This document shows positions 30,727 through 41,716 of a DNA stretch of 64,000 bases, piece by piece; position 1 is the first letter of the stretch, and each line of letters begins with the position of its first letter. The position numbers were made by a program, and so were the translations under genes. Source of the DNA: Kluyveromyces lactis (lineage: Eukaryota > Ascomycota > Saccharomycetes > Saccharomycetales > Saccharomycetaceae); assembly GCF_000002515.2 (NCBI RefSeq), contig NC_006039.1:434001-498000 (forward strand), given 5' to 3'. The notes beneath the pieces are model-generated. The model made no database searches and was not told where the DNA came from. It was given only the letters and a program-made list of their open reading frames with translations.

Positions 30727-31506
30727 TCAGGGTAACTGAGATTTGATATCTTCCCAGTCACGTGTGAGTTCGTTCAAAGCTTGGCTTGATGCCTCATGGT
30801 GATCTGATTTGTCCACAGTAACCGTTTTACTCGTGGTATCAGGTATTTGTAGCACAAATTTCGTATAGATTGTCTTGTTCATGTTTGATATGAGCCTTGT
30901 AGCTGCATCAAGATCTTGGGATAAACTAGTGTTGATATCTATCACGTCACTTAATTTATCGCTAAGCATGTCAATTTGATTAGCTTCGACAGCGTCGCGT
31001 GAATACATCAGCTTTCCTACTGTAAGATGTCCTAAAGATGTTCCCCATGTTATATTCGGTCTGTCTCCATCGGCGTATTGCCTCAATTGCGATGATTGAT
31101 CTTCCAATTCTAATCGTAACTTTCGTATTTTCGCTTCGAGATATTTGGTATCCTTTTCTCGATACTGGATCTTGGTTATCTTAGTAACTTTGCGCTCCTT
31201 TTCTGGCGTATTTGCAGATTTATTGTGTTCAGATTTAATGAAATGTGTCCTTTCAATCAATTTATCTTGAGCTTTCCGTAATTGTAGGTCTTGATCCTTT
31301 AATCTGTCTTGTAGATTATCGACGCGTTGCAGTAGTTTATTTATAACATTTACTACTAGTTTATCACGATCTAATTGCTCTTTTTCACTCGATGATTCAT
31401 TGCTGGCACTACACTGTAATTTATCATCTTTTAAATACCCTTTCTTGGTCAATTCATCGTTGATATATTTCACCGCATCAGCAATAGAACTAAACTTCTT
31501 TGACAT
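30727..31506 (-). CDS. Coiled-coil protein, possible ADIP/Msd1-family member
   Basis: Taking the first ATG (31506, MSKKFSSIADAVKYINDEL), the product has 259 residues. An open frame continues ten codons upstream but starts at GTG, which yeast would not normally use. An N-terminal segment (residues about 5-20) precedes a long charged heptad-rich coiled coil (about 45-155: LLQRVDNLQDRLKDQDLQLRKAQDKL and beyond) and a more globular C-terminal half. AVKYINDELTKKGY followed by paired coiled coils resembles the ADIP family (vertebrate SSX2IP, fission yeast Msd1), which links microtubule anchoring to spindle poles or centrosomes. That is pattern recognition only. S. cerevisiae has no recognised gene at this place, only dubious ORFs between GSP1 and ATP14. 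Confidence 0.75.
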   Translation of the reverse strand: MSKKFSSIADAVKYINDELTKKGYLKDDKLQCSASNESSSEKEQLDRDKLVVNVINKLLQRVDNLQDRLKDQDLQLRKAQDKLIERTHFIKSEHNKSANTPEKERKVTKITKIQYREKDTKYLEAKIRKLRLELEDQSSQLRQYADGDRPNITWGTSLGHLTVGKLMYSRDAVEANQIDMLSDKLSDVIDINTSLSQDLDAATRLISNMNKTIYTKFVLQIPDTTSKTVTVDKSDHHEASSQALNELTRDWEDIKSQLP

Positions 31507-31844
31507 GTTCGTATTATGAAAATTCAGTAGAATCACAGCTAGTGTCGTACTTCAGCGATGGAAATATTACCATTAAGGATGAAATATCTCATTCACTCTG
31601 TTTTTTATCTCGTAATTGTGTGTATGTGCACTTATATAAAGTATAAATTAACATTACAATTTATATCTAAGAAAAGTGTGTCTAGTTTTCGTTTCGGTAT
31701 GACATTGAGCATAATAACAAATCATTCTTGGTAACAGATCATCGATGTTTAGAAAAAGCCATCTTGTATCGTTTCGTAATGCGGAGGAGCGTTGTCTCAA
31801 TTTGAATATTATTTTAGTTTTTATTTTGTTATTCTTTAAATCCC
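31507..31844. other. Intergenic region
   Basis: A 338-bp AT-rich stretch contains the 5' flank of the coiled-coil gene and the 3' flank of ATP14. No further feature is seen. Confidence 0.45.
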
Positions 31845-32174
31845 TTAATGGTGAGCATCTTCCAATTCTTCCAACACTAACCAGTCACCTTCTTCAACTT
31901 CAGCAGATTGTTCATTAGCTTCGCTGACGGTTTCGACACCAGAAGATGCGTATTCCTTCAAAGCATCGGCAGATTGCAATTCTAGTTCTGGAAGCTTTGG
32001 AGCAGCTGGGGTGGTCCATGGCTTAACAGCACCTTGGGCATCGGCAGCTGTGATTGGCTTCAAATTCACGGCCTTCAATTCCTTTAAGTATAGGTCTTGG
32101 ATGACATTACGTCTGATGAAACTGGTGGAAAAACCACGGCTGGCTCTTAAGGTCAATGGTACGGCTCTGAACAT
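31845..32174 (-). CDS. ATP14: ATP synthase subunit h, mitochondrial
   Basis: This 109-residue protein is subunit h of the mitochondrial F1Fo-ATP synthase peripheral stalk. The first 22 residues or so (MFRAVPLTLRASRGFSTSFIRR) form a mitochondrial presequence with a plausible arginine-containing cleavage region. NVIQDLYLKELKAVNLKPI is the conserved core. The C-terminal third is strongly acidic (EEGDWLVLEELEDAHH). It is a little shorter than S. cerevisiae Atp14 (124). It corresponds to YLR295C. A combined TGAGTCA/TCACGTGA element lies about 180 bp upstream. Confidence 0.92.
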   Translation of the reverse strand: MFRAVPLTLRASRGFSTSFIRRNVIQDLYLKELKAVNLKPITAADAQGAVKPWTTPAAPKLPELELQSADALKEYASSGVETVSEANEQSAEVEEGDWLVLEELEDAHH

Positions 32175-32505
32175 TATGTAACACTTTCTTGTGCTTTCCC
32201 TAGGCTAGTCTAAAACACTTCATTTATAAGTTACCGGTGTCTATTCGCTCACTAACGGAATCTTCATTCCAATTAAACCTTTGAACCTCAATTTTCTTGG
32301 TGCATATAAATCATATAATACGAACATGATATTTATTGGTTCGTTAGTGGTGATGAGTCACGTGAACACTTGATTGGGATATATAGCTGTATACTAATGC
32401 ACCAGATACATGAGTACAAACCCACCTCAGATCGGCGAATGATACTCATGAGACAGAAACTGATGCTTGTATTGATCATTAACGTTATGTTACGGGGCAG
32501 GATCA
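32175..32505. other. ATP14 promoter region
   Basis: This 331-bp stretch contains the ATP14 5' flank and the YHC1 3' flank. The one notable element is the overlapping bZIP and E-box site at 32354-32365, listed separately. Confidence 0.5.
32354..32365. promoter_or_regulatory. Overlapping Gcn4-type and Cbf1-type sites
   Basis: TGAGTCACGTGA contains TGAGTCA (32354-32360), a perfect bZIP (Gcn4/AP-1) site, overlapping TCACGTGA (32358-32365), a perfect Cbf1-type E-box. The two factors could not easily bind at once. The element is about 180 bp upstream of ATP14. Confidence 0.6.
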
Positions 32506-33075
32506 TTACCTCTTCAACTGCTTCACAGTATGATTAATGGACTTCTGAAGAAGAGACGGATCATGAAACTTCATCGAGTAAGTATTATTCCAGGCCAACG
32601 TCCTTGGAGGTGGGAGGACGGACGTAGATTCGTTTAAAGTTGGTTTTGCGACACTATTACGGTTTACGTTTCCTCTTTGTGGCTGTTTACTCACTTTTAA
32701 CAAATGACCAATATCTATTCGGTTCTCTGGTCTGAAAATTCGTTCGTAACCCGGAGATCCTTTGTAAATTGCATCAAGTACATCAAGATCATCTAAAGTA
32801 TCTTTATTCTTCGTTATTTTCATCATGCGTTTCCTCCTATTCGTCGGACAATGTATCACGCATCGAGGAGCATTTCTTGATTCCGTGACTTCTTTCTCGT
32901 GCGGTTTCCTATTCTTCGTACGTTTAAGCTTCTTGGATTCTTCGATCAAGGATGTGTTTCTATAATAGTCGGCCACAAGCCGTATGTGGTTCTTTCCTAG
33001 AAGATGTGATTTCCGCACACTGGCAGTGTCATGTGTAAGGTATGATTTACAGTACCAACAATAAAACCTTACCAT
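32506..33075 (-). CDS. YHC1: U1 snRNP protein U1-C
   Basis: This 189-residue protein is the yeast U1-C orthologue, which contacts the pre-mRNA 5' splice site helix in the U1 snRNP. The matrin-type zinc finger occupies the N-terminus: Cys6, Cys9, His24 and His30 in MVRFYCWYCKSYLTHDT and SHLLGKNHIRLVADYY. The remainder is basic and variable. S. cerevisiae Yhc1 is longer (231). It corresponds to YLR298C and is divergent from TUF1. The window's own RPS30 intron, with a GTACGT donor, is a substrate for this machinery. Confidence 0.95.
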   Translation of the reverse strand: MVRFYCWYCKSYLTHDTASVRKSHLLGKNHIRLVADYYRNTSLIEESKKLKRTKNRKPHEKEVTESRNAPRCVIHCPTNRRKRMMKITKNKDTLDDLDVLDAIYKGSPGYERIFRPENRIDIGHLLKVSKQPQRGNVNRNSVAKPTLNESTSVLPPPRTLAWNNTYSMKFHDPSLLQKSINHTVKQLKR

Positions 33076-33623
33076 TCCGAAAACTTAGTCAATGTTGATT
33101 AATACTATGATACAAGGCTAACGAGATTCTATGATTTGGCTCTGCGGTTTATGAGACTTCTTTTTGATTTTCTTTCCTGTCCATATAAACACAGATCCAA
33201 TTGGTTCTCGGTTAAGTTAATATTTCGGCTTTTACTATATCAAAGTATGAATATTGTGTGAAATCTACGTAGAATACGTAAAGAGGAACATGACTTTCAG
33301 ATTCATGATTTCCCAGAATCATCAAATAGACAATGCAATGTACTGAGCAGCACAGTATTGGGAATACCTCCTTTACAGTACATCCGAATTTCATTGTCAG
33401 TACATAATAGTGACGCTCCATAAAAATAATATGTTACCCGCCTTTGTTGAAGCTCCAATCAACTCTAATTCTCGAGCATCTGAAAAATTTATAATTGGAC
33501 CATCTCATCCTATAACAGAACGATCAGGCTGATTGTTCTTTACAGCAAGGGTACTTTGTTTGATTACTATTCGTTTCTCTTAGTCTAGCGTTTTCAGATA
33601 GTGAACAACGTAAGTCATTCGGA
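33076..33623. other. Divergent YHC1/TUF1 promoter region
   Basis: This 548-bp region lies between the starts of YHC1 and TUF1. Short frames on the minus strand have no family resemblance. I see no tRNA or repeat. Confidence 0.5.
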
Positions 33624-34916
33624 ATGTCTTTCTTGGCCCCTAGATTTTTGACCACCAAGGTTTTCAGACCTATGTCTATTGGTGCAAGAACCTTTTCTTC
33701 GTCAATCCGTGTCTCTGCTGCTGCTTTTGACCGTTCTAAACCACATTTGAACATTGGTACCATCGGCCACGTCGATCATGGTAAGACTACTTTGACTGCT
33801 GCCATCACCAAGACTTTGGCTGAACGTGGTGGTGCTGATTTCTTGGATTACTCTTCCATTGACAAGGCTCCAGAAGAAAGAGCAAGAGGTATCACTATTT
33901 CTACTGCACATGTTGAATATGAAACTGACAAGAGACATTACTCTCACGTCGACTGTCCAGGTCATGCTGATTACATCAAGAATATGATTACTGGTGCTGC
34001 CCAAATGGATGGTGCTATCATTGTTGTTGCTGCTACAGATGGTCAAATGCCTCAAACCAGAGAACATTTGTTGTTGGCTAGACAAGTTGGTGTTCAACAT
34101 ATCGTTGTTTTCGTTAACAAGGTTGACACTATCGATGACCCTGAAATGTTAGAATTGGTTGAAATGGAAATGAGAGAATTATTGACCCAATACGGTTTCG
34201 ATGGTGACAACACTCCAGTCATCATGGGTTCTGCTTTGTGTGCTTTAGAAGGTAAGCAACCAGAAATTGGTGAACAAGCAATCATGAAGTTATTGGACGC
34301 TGTTGACGAATACATCCCAACTCCAGCTCGTGATTTGGAAAAGCCTTTCTTGATGCCTGTTGAAGATATCTTCTCCATCTCCGGTAGAGGTACCGTCGTA
34401 ACTGGTAGAGTTGAACGTGGTAACTTGAAGAAGGGTGAAGAAATCGAAATCGTTGGTCACAACACCACTCCATTCAAGACCACTGTTACTGGTATTGAAA
34501 TGTTCAGAAAGGAATTGGACCAAGCTATGGCTGGTGATAACGCTGGTGTCTTGTTGAGAGGTGTCAGAAGAGACCAATTAAAGAGAGGTATGGTCTTGGC
34601 CAAGCCAGGTACTGTCAAGGCTCACACCAAATTCTTGGCCTCTTTGTATATCTTGACCAAGGAAGAAGGTGGTAGACATTCCGGTTTCGGTGAAAATTAC
34701 AGACCTCAAATCTACGTTAGAACTGCTGATGTCACCGTTGTTTTGAAGTTCCCAGAAGCTGTTGAAGATCACTCTATGCAAGTCATGCCAGGTGACAACG
34801 TCGAAATGGAATGTGAATTGGTTCACCCAACTCCTTTGGAAGCTGGTCAACGTTTCAACATCAGAGAAGGTGGTAAGACTGTCGGTACTGGTCTAGTCAC
34901 TAGAATCTTGGAATAG
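33624..34916 (+). CDS. TUF1: Mitochondrial elongation factor Tu
   Basis: This 430-residue GTPase delivers aminoacyl-tRNA to mitochondrial ribosomes. A serine/arginine-rich presequence of about 35 residues precedes the EF-Tu core. G1 is GHVDHGKT (residues 48-55), G2 includes [16 protein letters not shown], then DCPGHADY and NKVD. Domains 2 and 3 are complete and end [11 protein letters not shown]. cerevisiae Tuf1 has 437 residues. It corresponds to YOR187W, a YOR-side gene sitting between YLR-side neighbours. Codon usage is highly biased to preferred codons. Confidence 0.98.
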   Translation: MSFLAPRFLTTKVFRPMSIGARTFSSSIRVSAAAFDRSKPHLNIGTIGHVDHGKTTLTAAITKTLAERGGADFLDYSSIDKAPEERARGITISTAHVEYETDKRHYSHVDCPGHADYIKNMITGAAQMDGAIIVVAATDGQMPQTREHLLLARQVGVQHIVVFVNKVDTIDDPEMLELVEMEMRELLTQYGFDGDNTPVIMGSALCALEGKQPEIGEQAIMKLLDAVDEYIPTPARDLEKPFLMPVEDIFSISGRGTVVTGRVERGNLKKGEEIEIVGHNTTPFKTTVTGIEMFRKELDQAMAGDNAGVLLRGVRRDQLKRGMVLAKPGTVKAHTKFLASLYILTKEEGGRHSGFGENYRPQIYVRTADVTVVLKFPEAVEDHSMQVMPGDNVEMECELVHPTPLEAGQRFNIREGGKTVGTGLVTRILE

Positions 34917-35305
34917 ATCTGAAGACACAAGGCAATTCGCTCTAGTTCCGTTTTAATGAATTTAAGATGACTCAAAGAAAGATTCTCCCTGTAAATAACT
35001 ATGATTTCTTAGTTTTATATGTTACATGAATTAAATTATATACTGAAATAAATACGCAGTTTCCCATACCCTTGTATACCCCATTCTCTATTGGCGTCTA
35101 ATTATTTGTGGACATGTCCTGCTACCTTCACTTTTCGCAAATCGGTTCCTATCTTTCTTGATGTCGGAAATGATTTGCTTTTTTTTAGATATATATATAT
35201 ATATCAAAGGGCGTTCAACTTGGCACAAACAGTGTACAAAGACAATTTGGAGATAAGGAAGACGTTCACGGTATCGAGAGAAAACAAGAAAGAGTGGCGT
35301 TAACA
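34917..35305. other. ECM38 promoter region
   Basis: This 389-bp region contains the 3' flank of TUF1 and the promoter of ECM38. A TA dinucleotide run at 35189-35204, about 100 bp before the ECM38 ATG, could serve as TATA box. Nothing else was recognised. Confidence 0.5.
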
Positions 35306-37111
35306 ATGGTTTTAACGCCATTCTTGTTGTTACTGGGTTTTTGTGAAGCCTTAAGCCCGCATGTGCTCAACAACCAGCCTGACATTGCGTTGGATATTGA
35401 TAGATCTCCGACTTTGACTCCAAATCAGGAGCTATTGAAAATCGGTTCGAAGTTTGCTATTGCTTCAGACTTAGAACTATGTAGCAATATGACACTACAT
35501 AAGGTATTCTTGGATTTCCCAGGTTCAAATGCTGTCGATGCGGCAGTTACTGTTGCGTTGTGTATTGGCATGATCAATTTCTTTAACAGTGGAATTGGTG
35601 GAGGCGGATTCGCTGTCGTTTCGACAAAAGAGGAGAGTGTAACGTATGATTTCAGGGAGACGGCGCCATTACTTAGCAATAATACAATGTACGACGGACT
35701 CGGTGATTTTGCGTCCGTAGTTGGCGGGTTATCAATTGCAGTTCCTGGAGAATTGGCTGGATTATATGATATGTGGAGCGAATATGGTAGTGGTAAGATT
35801 TCTTGGCAAAATGTTTTGCAACCTGTCATTGACTTGGGCTATCATGGATGGGAAATCCAGGAAGTATTAGGTGCTTCATTAGGAGCCTATGAATATTTCT
35901 TGAGGATGAACTTTGAAGACTGGCAATTTGTGTTTAATGAGGATGGTTCCATCAAGAAAAAGGGAGATTGGCTTAAAAGACCTACCCTTGCTAAAACTCT
36001 TGAAGTCTTAGCTAAAAACGGTTCAGTTGCACCATTTTACGATCCCAATTCTTATCTTGTGAAATCTATGGTATCTAAGATAAAAGAAAGAGGAGGTATC
36101 ATCACCAGAGAAGATTTCTCACTCTACAAAGCTGAAAAGCAAAAACCACTATCAGTACTGATTAGAAGCGGATGGGAAAATATGCCTAATAATGATTTGA
36201 CTGTGCTCACCTCCAGCGGATCATCTAGTGGTGCAGCTTTGATAGCAGCACTAAAAGTTTTAGATGCATTCCCATCTGTGACAGGTGGTGATTACTCAAC
36301 ACAACAGACATACGAATTAGTGGAGGCTATGAAGTGGTTAGCTAGTGCAAGATCAAGATTGGGAGATTACGGAGGTGGAGATGAATTGCCATCACGGATC
36401 CAAAAAGTCTTGAATGACCCATGGATACAGCACGCAGTCTTAAAAATAAAAGAAAATGGTAATGATTCAAATTTCAGGACACTACCAAATTGGAAAGACT
36501 ATCATCCTGCATACGAAATGAATGAGCCACATGGAACAGCACACTTTTCAGTTGTTGATGATAAGCATAATGCGGTATCGTTGACAACAACCGTCAATCT
36601 ACTATTTGGCTCCTTGGTGCATGATCCCGTAACTGGAGTCATCTTTAATAACGAAATGGACGATTTTTCTATCGCTGGCAGATCGAACAGTTTTGGATTG
36701 GCGCCATCTGCATATAATTTGATTGAACCAGGAAAAAGACCACTATCTTCTTGCGTGCCCACTATTATCTTAAATGAGTTGGGATTCCCAGACTTGGTGG
36801 TTGGGGCCTCAGGAGGTTCCCGTATTAGTCCTTCAATTTTGCAAGTAATTGTAAGAAAGTACTGGTATCAAATGCCACTATTAGAAACGATTGCATATCC
36901 AAGAGTACATCATCAGTTATTGCCGGACATTTTAGAGGTTGAAAGCTTTCCAATGGTGGGTAAAGCCTTGATCGCTGAGCTAGTGAAAATGGGTCATACT
37001 CCCAAGGAAATGCCTTCAAGATCGGTGGTTAATGGGATTTGTAGAGTCAATGCAGAGTGGCATGCTGTTAGTGATTATTGGCGCAAAAGGGGCATTGCTG
37101 CAGCGATGTGA
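35306..37111 (+). CDS. ECM38: Gamma-glutamyltranspeptidase
   Basis: The first ATG is at 35306 ([16 protein letters not shown]), giving 601 residues. An upstream extension of four codons would start at GTG and is ignored. The N-terminus is a signal or signal-anchor sequence. The enzyme cleaves the gamma-glutamyl bond of glutathione, mostly at the vacuolar membrane in yeast, allowing reuse of glutathione sulfur and nitrogen. The autoproteolysis/nucleophile site is Thr411 in [11 protein letters not shown]. The paired-glycine motif [11 protein letters not shown] and the substrate-binding region [10 protein letters not shown] are intact. S. cerevisiae Ecm38 is 660 residues. It corresponds to YLR299W. 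Confidence 0.95.
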   Translation: MVLTPFLLLLGFCEALSPHVLNNQPDIALDIDRSPTLTPNQELLKIGSKFAIASDLELCSNMTLHKVFLDFPGSNAVDAAVTVALCIGMINFFNSGIGGGGFAVVSTKEESVTYDFRETAPLLSNNTMYDGLGDFASVVGGLSIAVPGELAGLYDMWSEYGSGKISWQNVLQPVIDLGYHGWEIQEVLGASLGAYEYFLRMNFEDWQFVFNEDGSIKKKGDWLKRPTLAKTLEVLAKNGSVAPFYDPNSYLVKSMVSKIKERGGIITREDFSLYKAEKQKPLSVLIRSGWENMPNNDLTVLTSSGSSSGAALIAALKVLDAFPSVTGGDYSTQQTYELVEAMKWLASARSRLGDYGGGDELPSRIQKVLNDPWIQHAVLKIKENGNDSNFRTLPNWKDYHPAYEMNEPHGTAHFSVVDDKHNAVSLTTTVNLLFGSLVHDPVTGVIFNNEMDDFSIAGRSNSFGLAPSAYNLIEPGKRPLSSCVPTIILNELGFPDLVVGASGGSRISPSILQVIVRKYWYQMPLLETIAYPRVHHQLLPDILEVESFPMVGKALIAELVKMGHTPKEMPSRSVVNGICRVNAEWHAVSDYWRKRGIAAAM

Positions 37112-37499
37112 GTAACCAGTTGGTCCCTGTATCCTGATTTTTGCATGAACTTTTCTCTAGTATATATATAAATTTTCACAGAATAACGTTCTTGTATTGT
37201 TCATCGTATTAATGTTGCGGAGCAACCCAAGCCAAACATTTTCCCGCTAGTTTGAAACGTCACTGTCGTGCGTTTAGTTTTGTCACTATATCACGTGATC
37301 GGGTTTTGTTATTTTTCTGTTCTTTCTGCTCCGCTGTTCGTGTTCGCGAACTTCGTGAAACATTTGAATGTTTCATGAGAGCTTTATTTGGATCAAAAAT
37401 CTGATCTATTTAAACACACTAGTGAATAAACGAAGAACACGCCAAAAAAGTATCAAAAATAGGGATCTTTAATCTTCAATCATAAAACCATCATAGACC
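37112..37499. other. MSB1 promoter region
   Basis: This 388-bp region contains the 3' flank of ECM38 and the promoter of MSB1, with a perfect TCACGTGA E-box at 37291-37298, about 200 bp upstream of the start. No other feature was recognised. Confidence 0.5.
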
Positions 37500-40400
37500 A
37501 TGAGTGAAAAAAAGCCTCTGCCTCAACCGCCGTTTGAAGAAAACACATGTAATTATACTAAAGAGGATGTTAGACTCGGTAAGAAAACAAAGCGCGATGG
37601 CGATGACGCTGATGATGAATTCGAATTCTTTCACGAATTTCAGAGAGAAAAGGTGAGATCATTAATTCATTTGATTACCAACGAACTGAAATTGAATGGT
37701 TTTGAAACAGAATATCTGTTTCTGCCATTTAGACCTGAGCAAACTAATGAAAAGCTTTTATCCTTCTTGAACTCAATCTTTCCGTTAGGTAATGGCCAAC
37801 CCGTAGCGGATGAAAAGATACAAAAAATATTAAACAGGACAGAAGTCTGGACTTTGTTTCAAGCTCTAAAATATATATGGTGTCGATTGCCGAACGGAGA
37901 AATAATCGGATGGGCAGCATACAATGAATTTAAAACGAAGGAGGCTGAACAGAATTATTCTCAAAAATCTTTTCTTGAGATTATGCCAAAATGTTTAGAT
38001 TCGCCTAACCATGCATCAATAGTATATGACTTTTTTGATTTAATAGTCACTATGGCATCTAACTCGAAAAAGAATAAAATGAGCGCTAGAAAGATATCAA
38101 AGATGTGTGCAGTATGGGCATTCCAAATGGATCAAGATACCGCTACTAATATGATTTTTGATGCCAGACGGGCAGACACTAATGATTATAAACAAGGTTT
38201 GAGCCAATGGATTCCGGCAGCTGAGGCTATGTTTCATTTGTTATTGGCTTTCATAAGATCATTCGTACCAACGGATTCTACAAAGGTAAAATTACCGAAA
38301 AGTTTAAGAAACATTCTATTCGACAATGCTTATCCTCCTAAGAATTCTGACACATTTACCTCTGAAACTATCCTTACTGTTCCTATTGTAACTCTCATGA
38401 CCACAAAGTTTACTAGGAAACCGTGGCAATTGATTGAACGTTGCAATGAGCTCATGGATTTTGATGAACCAGAAAAGTTCGAAACTCGAGAAGACTTCGC
38501 CTTATTGAAGTCGCTGTTCAAGAAGAAAAAGAACATTGAGGGGATAAGCAGTAAGATGTCAAAAGAATCAAAACGGTTGATGAAATGCATGTCTACTAAG
38601 CATTCTACTTTCCAAGCTGGTTGGAGTAAAGGAAGGAATCTGCCCTCCTCAAATCCCGATTTGATAGAAGAGTCAATTAGTATCAGTCGTGTTGATATAG
38701 ATGATTATTTTATTTGGGCCTGGCTTTCGACTCTATCTTACGAACAAACTTCACAAAAGCGTAAGATGTTCGGTAGGTCATTGATCTTGGAGTTCGAATT
38801 TGATGGATTCAAAAAGTGGTTGATCTTGGAGGAATGTGATGCAGTATTTGAAAGCAAAGCTTATAACTGCGTTGATAGAACAGATTACATCAATACGGCT
38901 GTATCCGACACTCCGAAGGACGAATTTTTGCAACAAACTACTAAAGGTGAAGCAAAGGAGACTAGTAGAGTTCCCAAGGATTCTGCGGAACCTGTGCAGA
39001 TGTCAAGTCAATCCCCAACACCATCTTCTGTTCCGTCATTAGACAAAACGATGCTGCCAGAGAAAGAAATTAGAACGAAGCCGTTGCCTGTTCCTGGTCT
39101 AATAGATAATGTAGTATCAAAAACTGACCAAACTTCTGTAAGAAGACCTTCTCCTCTACGCACTCAGGCTTCAGTTCCGAGAGCGGGTGATTCTGAAAAC
39201 CCTCTGAATCATGAAATATCCCCTTCGCATGATAAAATAGCTTCAGTCCAACCCAGAATTAGTAAAAGCCCTCAGCTCATTAACAAACCTTTCATTGAAG
39301 ATACTACATTTGCAGAACGGAGAACGGAATCACCTCGCCCTTCTGCGTCCCCACAATTGGATTATCAAAAACAACAGCATAGACAACAACAGCATAGACA
39401 ACAACAGGATCCTTCTCCAGAGCAAGTACTGCAGACAGAACAAAAGCATGTTCCTCTTTTCACCAGTCCTTACAGGAAATCACCCTCCGAAAAAGCAGGT
39501 TCGCTTTCCAACTATGGTCATTATGAACCACAATATAGGAAGCTGTCCCCCTCCCCCACTCCGCTTGCGCGGAGCCAAGCACAAGATGCATCGGAGTGCG
39601 TTAGACTATCATCATCCACATACGATGAGCTCACTATCAGAGGGCTTCCCGTCCATACTGACAGAGAAAAGTCCAGTGTAACACCCGACTCTGTGGTCAA
39701 AAATTATTCCATCGATGACACTTTACCCGTCGACTCTCAAGAGCGTATAGAAGTAGAGCAGCAAGTTTCTGCAAAAGGACTCGGGCTCGATGAAACTGAC
39801 TCCAAGAATAGGATTTCGGACCTAGCTAATTTAGTTGATGACATGACTTTGGAAATGATTACTGCTGATCCAGGTGATGCTGTTAAGGATTTGGATGCAA
39901 GTCTTAGAACCAGTGACGAAAAGTTTGAAACACTAACGATGTTTGACAAATATAAATCCCGAGCACAGCATAATCAGAGGCCAGAAGACCCTCTGAATGA
40001 CAGTCAAATCAGTATCGTCACTCCTCTCGATATCTCAACAAATTCCATGATTCCAACTGAAGCAAATGATGATGTAACGACCATCCCATCTGAATCCAAA
40101 ATAAGGGGAAAAGATCTACCTGTGGTTCCTTTGGTCGTTACGGAAAACACCACAAGTAATGCATCCAGTGAAGAACTTCCGAAACAGACTCCAACTCCAC
40201 GGATGCAGCCAATGATTGCTCAGTCGGCCTTACCAACATCTACAAGGGAACAACGGATGACAGGGTCACCTTCTACTCCTCCTATACGGCAGTCAGACAA
40301 CCCTTATCAGAGAACTTATCCACCGGCAGCTCGTCAACCTTTGATAAATGAAGGTTCTGAAACTAACGTCAAGTCATCCCAAAATCACCAAAGAGGTGCG

Positions 40401-41567
40401 TTACCAGCCAATTACGAAAGCCAGGTACGAACTCTAGCTCCTCAAACTAGCTCAGGTAGTGCCTTGCCAGTTATAGCACGCCTCGATCCTTCCCCTGAAA
40501 GATATCAAAGTCAAGGAACACCAGAGAGGTATCAGCAAAATTACGCTGAGAACTATTCCAACACTGTGGAATCTGGACCTAACTACTCATTAAAACAATA
40601 CACTCCGCCGGAAGCTGATCAGCAGTTTAAGCAGCACCAGCTACCGCCAACACAACCAGGGGGCCATCCTTCAGAACATGGTAGAACCCACTTTAAAGCA
40701 CAATACCCCCAAAGCCAGCCAAATCACCAACATCCGTATCAAAACGCTAATTACAACGGACCTGCTTATAATTCTTCAGCTGGTTTCAATCCACCAAACG
40801 TACAACAAGCTACTTATGAGACAATTGCTGAATCTGGCGATTTTTCGTCTGTGTCTCAGCGCGAACAATATCGTAGAGAAGGCGAACCAAGGATCCCACA
40901 AAGTTTGCCTCATCTAGAGGTTGAGGGACAGAATTCTTTCTCAAATGCTCGTGCCCCTTTTTCCCCCCACTCAAACTCTAATATGAATCCTCATATGAGT
41001 GCACCAATTGATGAAACACCTACTCCCCTTGGTGTGAATGATAGAGAGATGCGGGGAAGAATACCAAGACATTTAGCTCAACCAAACTTATATTCTCGTC
41101 AACATGGAGCACCAAGACAAGTGTCTCCAGATTATGATGCGAGAACCATGCACCCGGGAACCATGCACCCGGGACCAAATGCACATATTCCTCAAGGTAC
41201 ATCCTATGGTATGCATCAACATATGCCACAAGGCAAGGTTCCTGTACGGGGACCGCCTAATGGTATGTTACAAGGTACTGTTAATCCTCAGTATGGTGTG
41301 GGATATGGACCTCAACGATATGCCCCAAGTTCGGCAGTTCCACCACCACAGACTTACTCTTCACCACCACCGCCTATGCAGCCGCAACAATTTCGTCCCC
41401 CTGTCAACGGCGGTAGGTACAATCAGCATCAGTCCCCAGTTCCACCCCAGCCAGGATTTATACCTCAAGGACCGGTGACAAATAAGCTACATAGTGGCAA
41501 TATGGATAAACAAACGAATAGGAAGAAGTTATACGAAGACATAAGAAGTGGTAATTTTGGTATTTAA
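37500..41567 (+). CDS. MSB1: Polarity protein Msb1
   Basis: This 1355-residue protein acts in Cdc42/Rho1 signalling at the bud site and bud neck during polarised growth. The first 450 residues or so form the conserved Msb1 region, related to a RhoGAP-like fold (LIHLITNELKLNGFETEYLF, KMCAVWAFQMD). The remaining 900 residues are largely disordered and rich in Pro, Gln and Ser, with short internal repeats such as QQHR (39375-39410) and PGTMHPG (41150-41175). S. cerevisiae Msb1 is shorter (1137), the difference being in the disordered part. The conserved C-terminus reads NRKKLYEDIRSGNFGI. It corresponds to YOR188W and has a TCACGTGA site upstream. Confidence 0.93.
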   Translation: MSEKKPLPQPPFEENTCNYTKEDVRLGKKTKRDGDDADDEFEFFHEFQREKVRSLIHLITNELKLNGFETEYLFLPFRPEQTNEKLLSFLNSIFPLGNGQPVADEKIQKILNRTEVWTLFQALKYIWCRLPNGEIIGWAAYNEFKTKEAEQNYSQKSFLEIMPKCLDSPNHASIVYDFFDLIVTMASNSKKNKMSARKISKMCAVWAFQMDQDTATNMIFDARRADTNDYKQGLSQWIPAAEAMFHLLLAFIRSFVPTDSTKVKLPKSLRNILFDNAYPPKNSDTFTSETILTVPIVTLMTTKFTRKPWQLIERCNELMDFDEPEKFETREDFALLKSLFKKKKNIEGISSKMSKESKRLMKCMSTKHSTFQAGWSKGRNLPSSNPDLIEESISISRVDIDDYFIWAWLSTLSYEQTSQKRKMFGRSLILEFEFDGFKKWLILEECDAVFESKAYNCVDRTDYINTAVSDTPKDEFLQQTTKGEAKETSRVPKDSAEPVQMSSQSPTPSSVPSLDKTMLPEKEIRTKPLPVPGLIDNVVSKTDQTSVRRPSPLRTQASVPRAGDSENPLNHEISPSHDKIASVQPRISKSPQLINKPFIEDTTFAERRTESPRPSASPQLDYQKQQHRQQQHRQQQDPSPEQVLQTEQKHVPLFTSPYRKSPSEKAGSLSNYGHYEPQYRKLSPSPTPLARSQAQDASECVRLSSSTYDELTIRGLPVHTDREKSSVTPDSVVKNYSIDDTLPVDSQERIEVEQQVSAKGLGLDETDSKNRISDLANLVDDMTLEMITADPGDAVKDLDASLRTSDEKFETLTMFDKYKSRAQHNQRPEDPLNDSQISIVTPLDISTNSMIPTEANDDVTTIPSESKIRGKDLPVVPLVVTENTTSNASSEELPKQTPTPRMQPMIAQSALPTSTREQRMTGSPSTPPIRQSDNPYQRTYPPAARQPLINEGSETNVKSSQNHQRGALPANYESQVRTLAPQTSSGSALPVIARLDPSPERYQSQGTPERYQQNYAENYSNTVESGPNYSLKQYTPPEADQQFKQHQLPPTQPGGHPSEHGRTHFKAQYPQSQPNHQHPYQNANYNGPAYNSSAGFNPPNVQQATYETIAESGDFSSVSQREQYRREGEPRIPQSLPHLEVEGQNSFSNARAPFSPHSNSNMNPHMSAPIDETPTPLGVNDREMRGRIPRHLAQPNLYSRQHGAPRQVSPDYDARTMHPGTMHPGPNAHIPQGTSYGMHQHMPQGKVPVRGPPNGMLQGTVNPQYGVGYGPQRYAPSSAVPPPQTYSSPPPPMQPQQFRPPVNGGRYNQHQSPVPPQPGFIPQGPVTNKLHSGNMDKQTNRKKLYEDIRSGNFGI

Positions 41568-41716
41568 GAGCTAAAAAATATTCCAATCTGTATTTAGCTT
41601 CCGTAAGTATTAATCAAAAGAATGTATGCATTTTCGACGTTGATGTCGAATTGCAATTATATTCACAGTCGAACATTAACTTTCCACTGGGTAATAAGAA
41701 AATACAAAAAATAATA

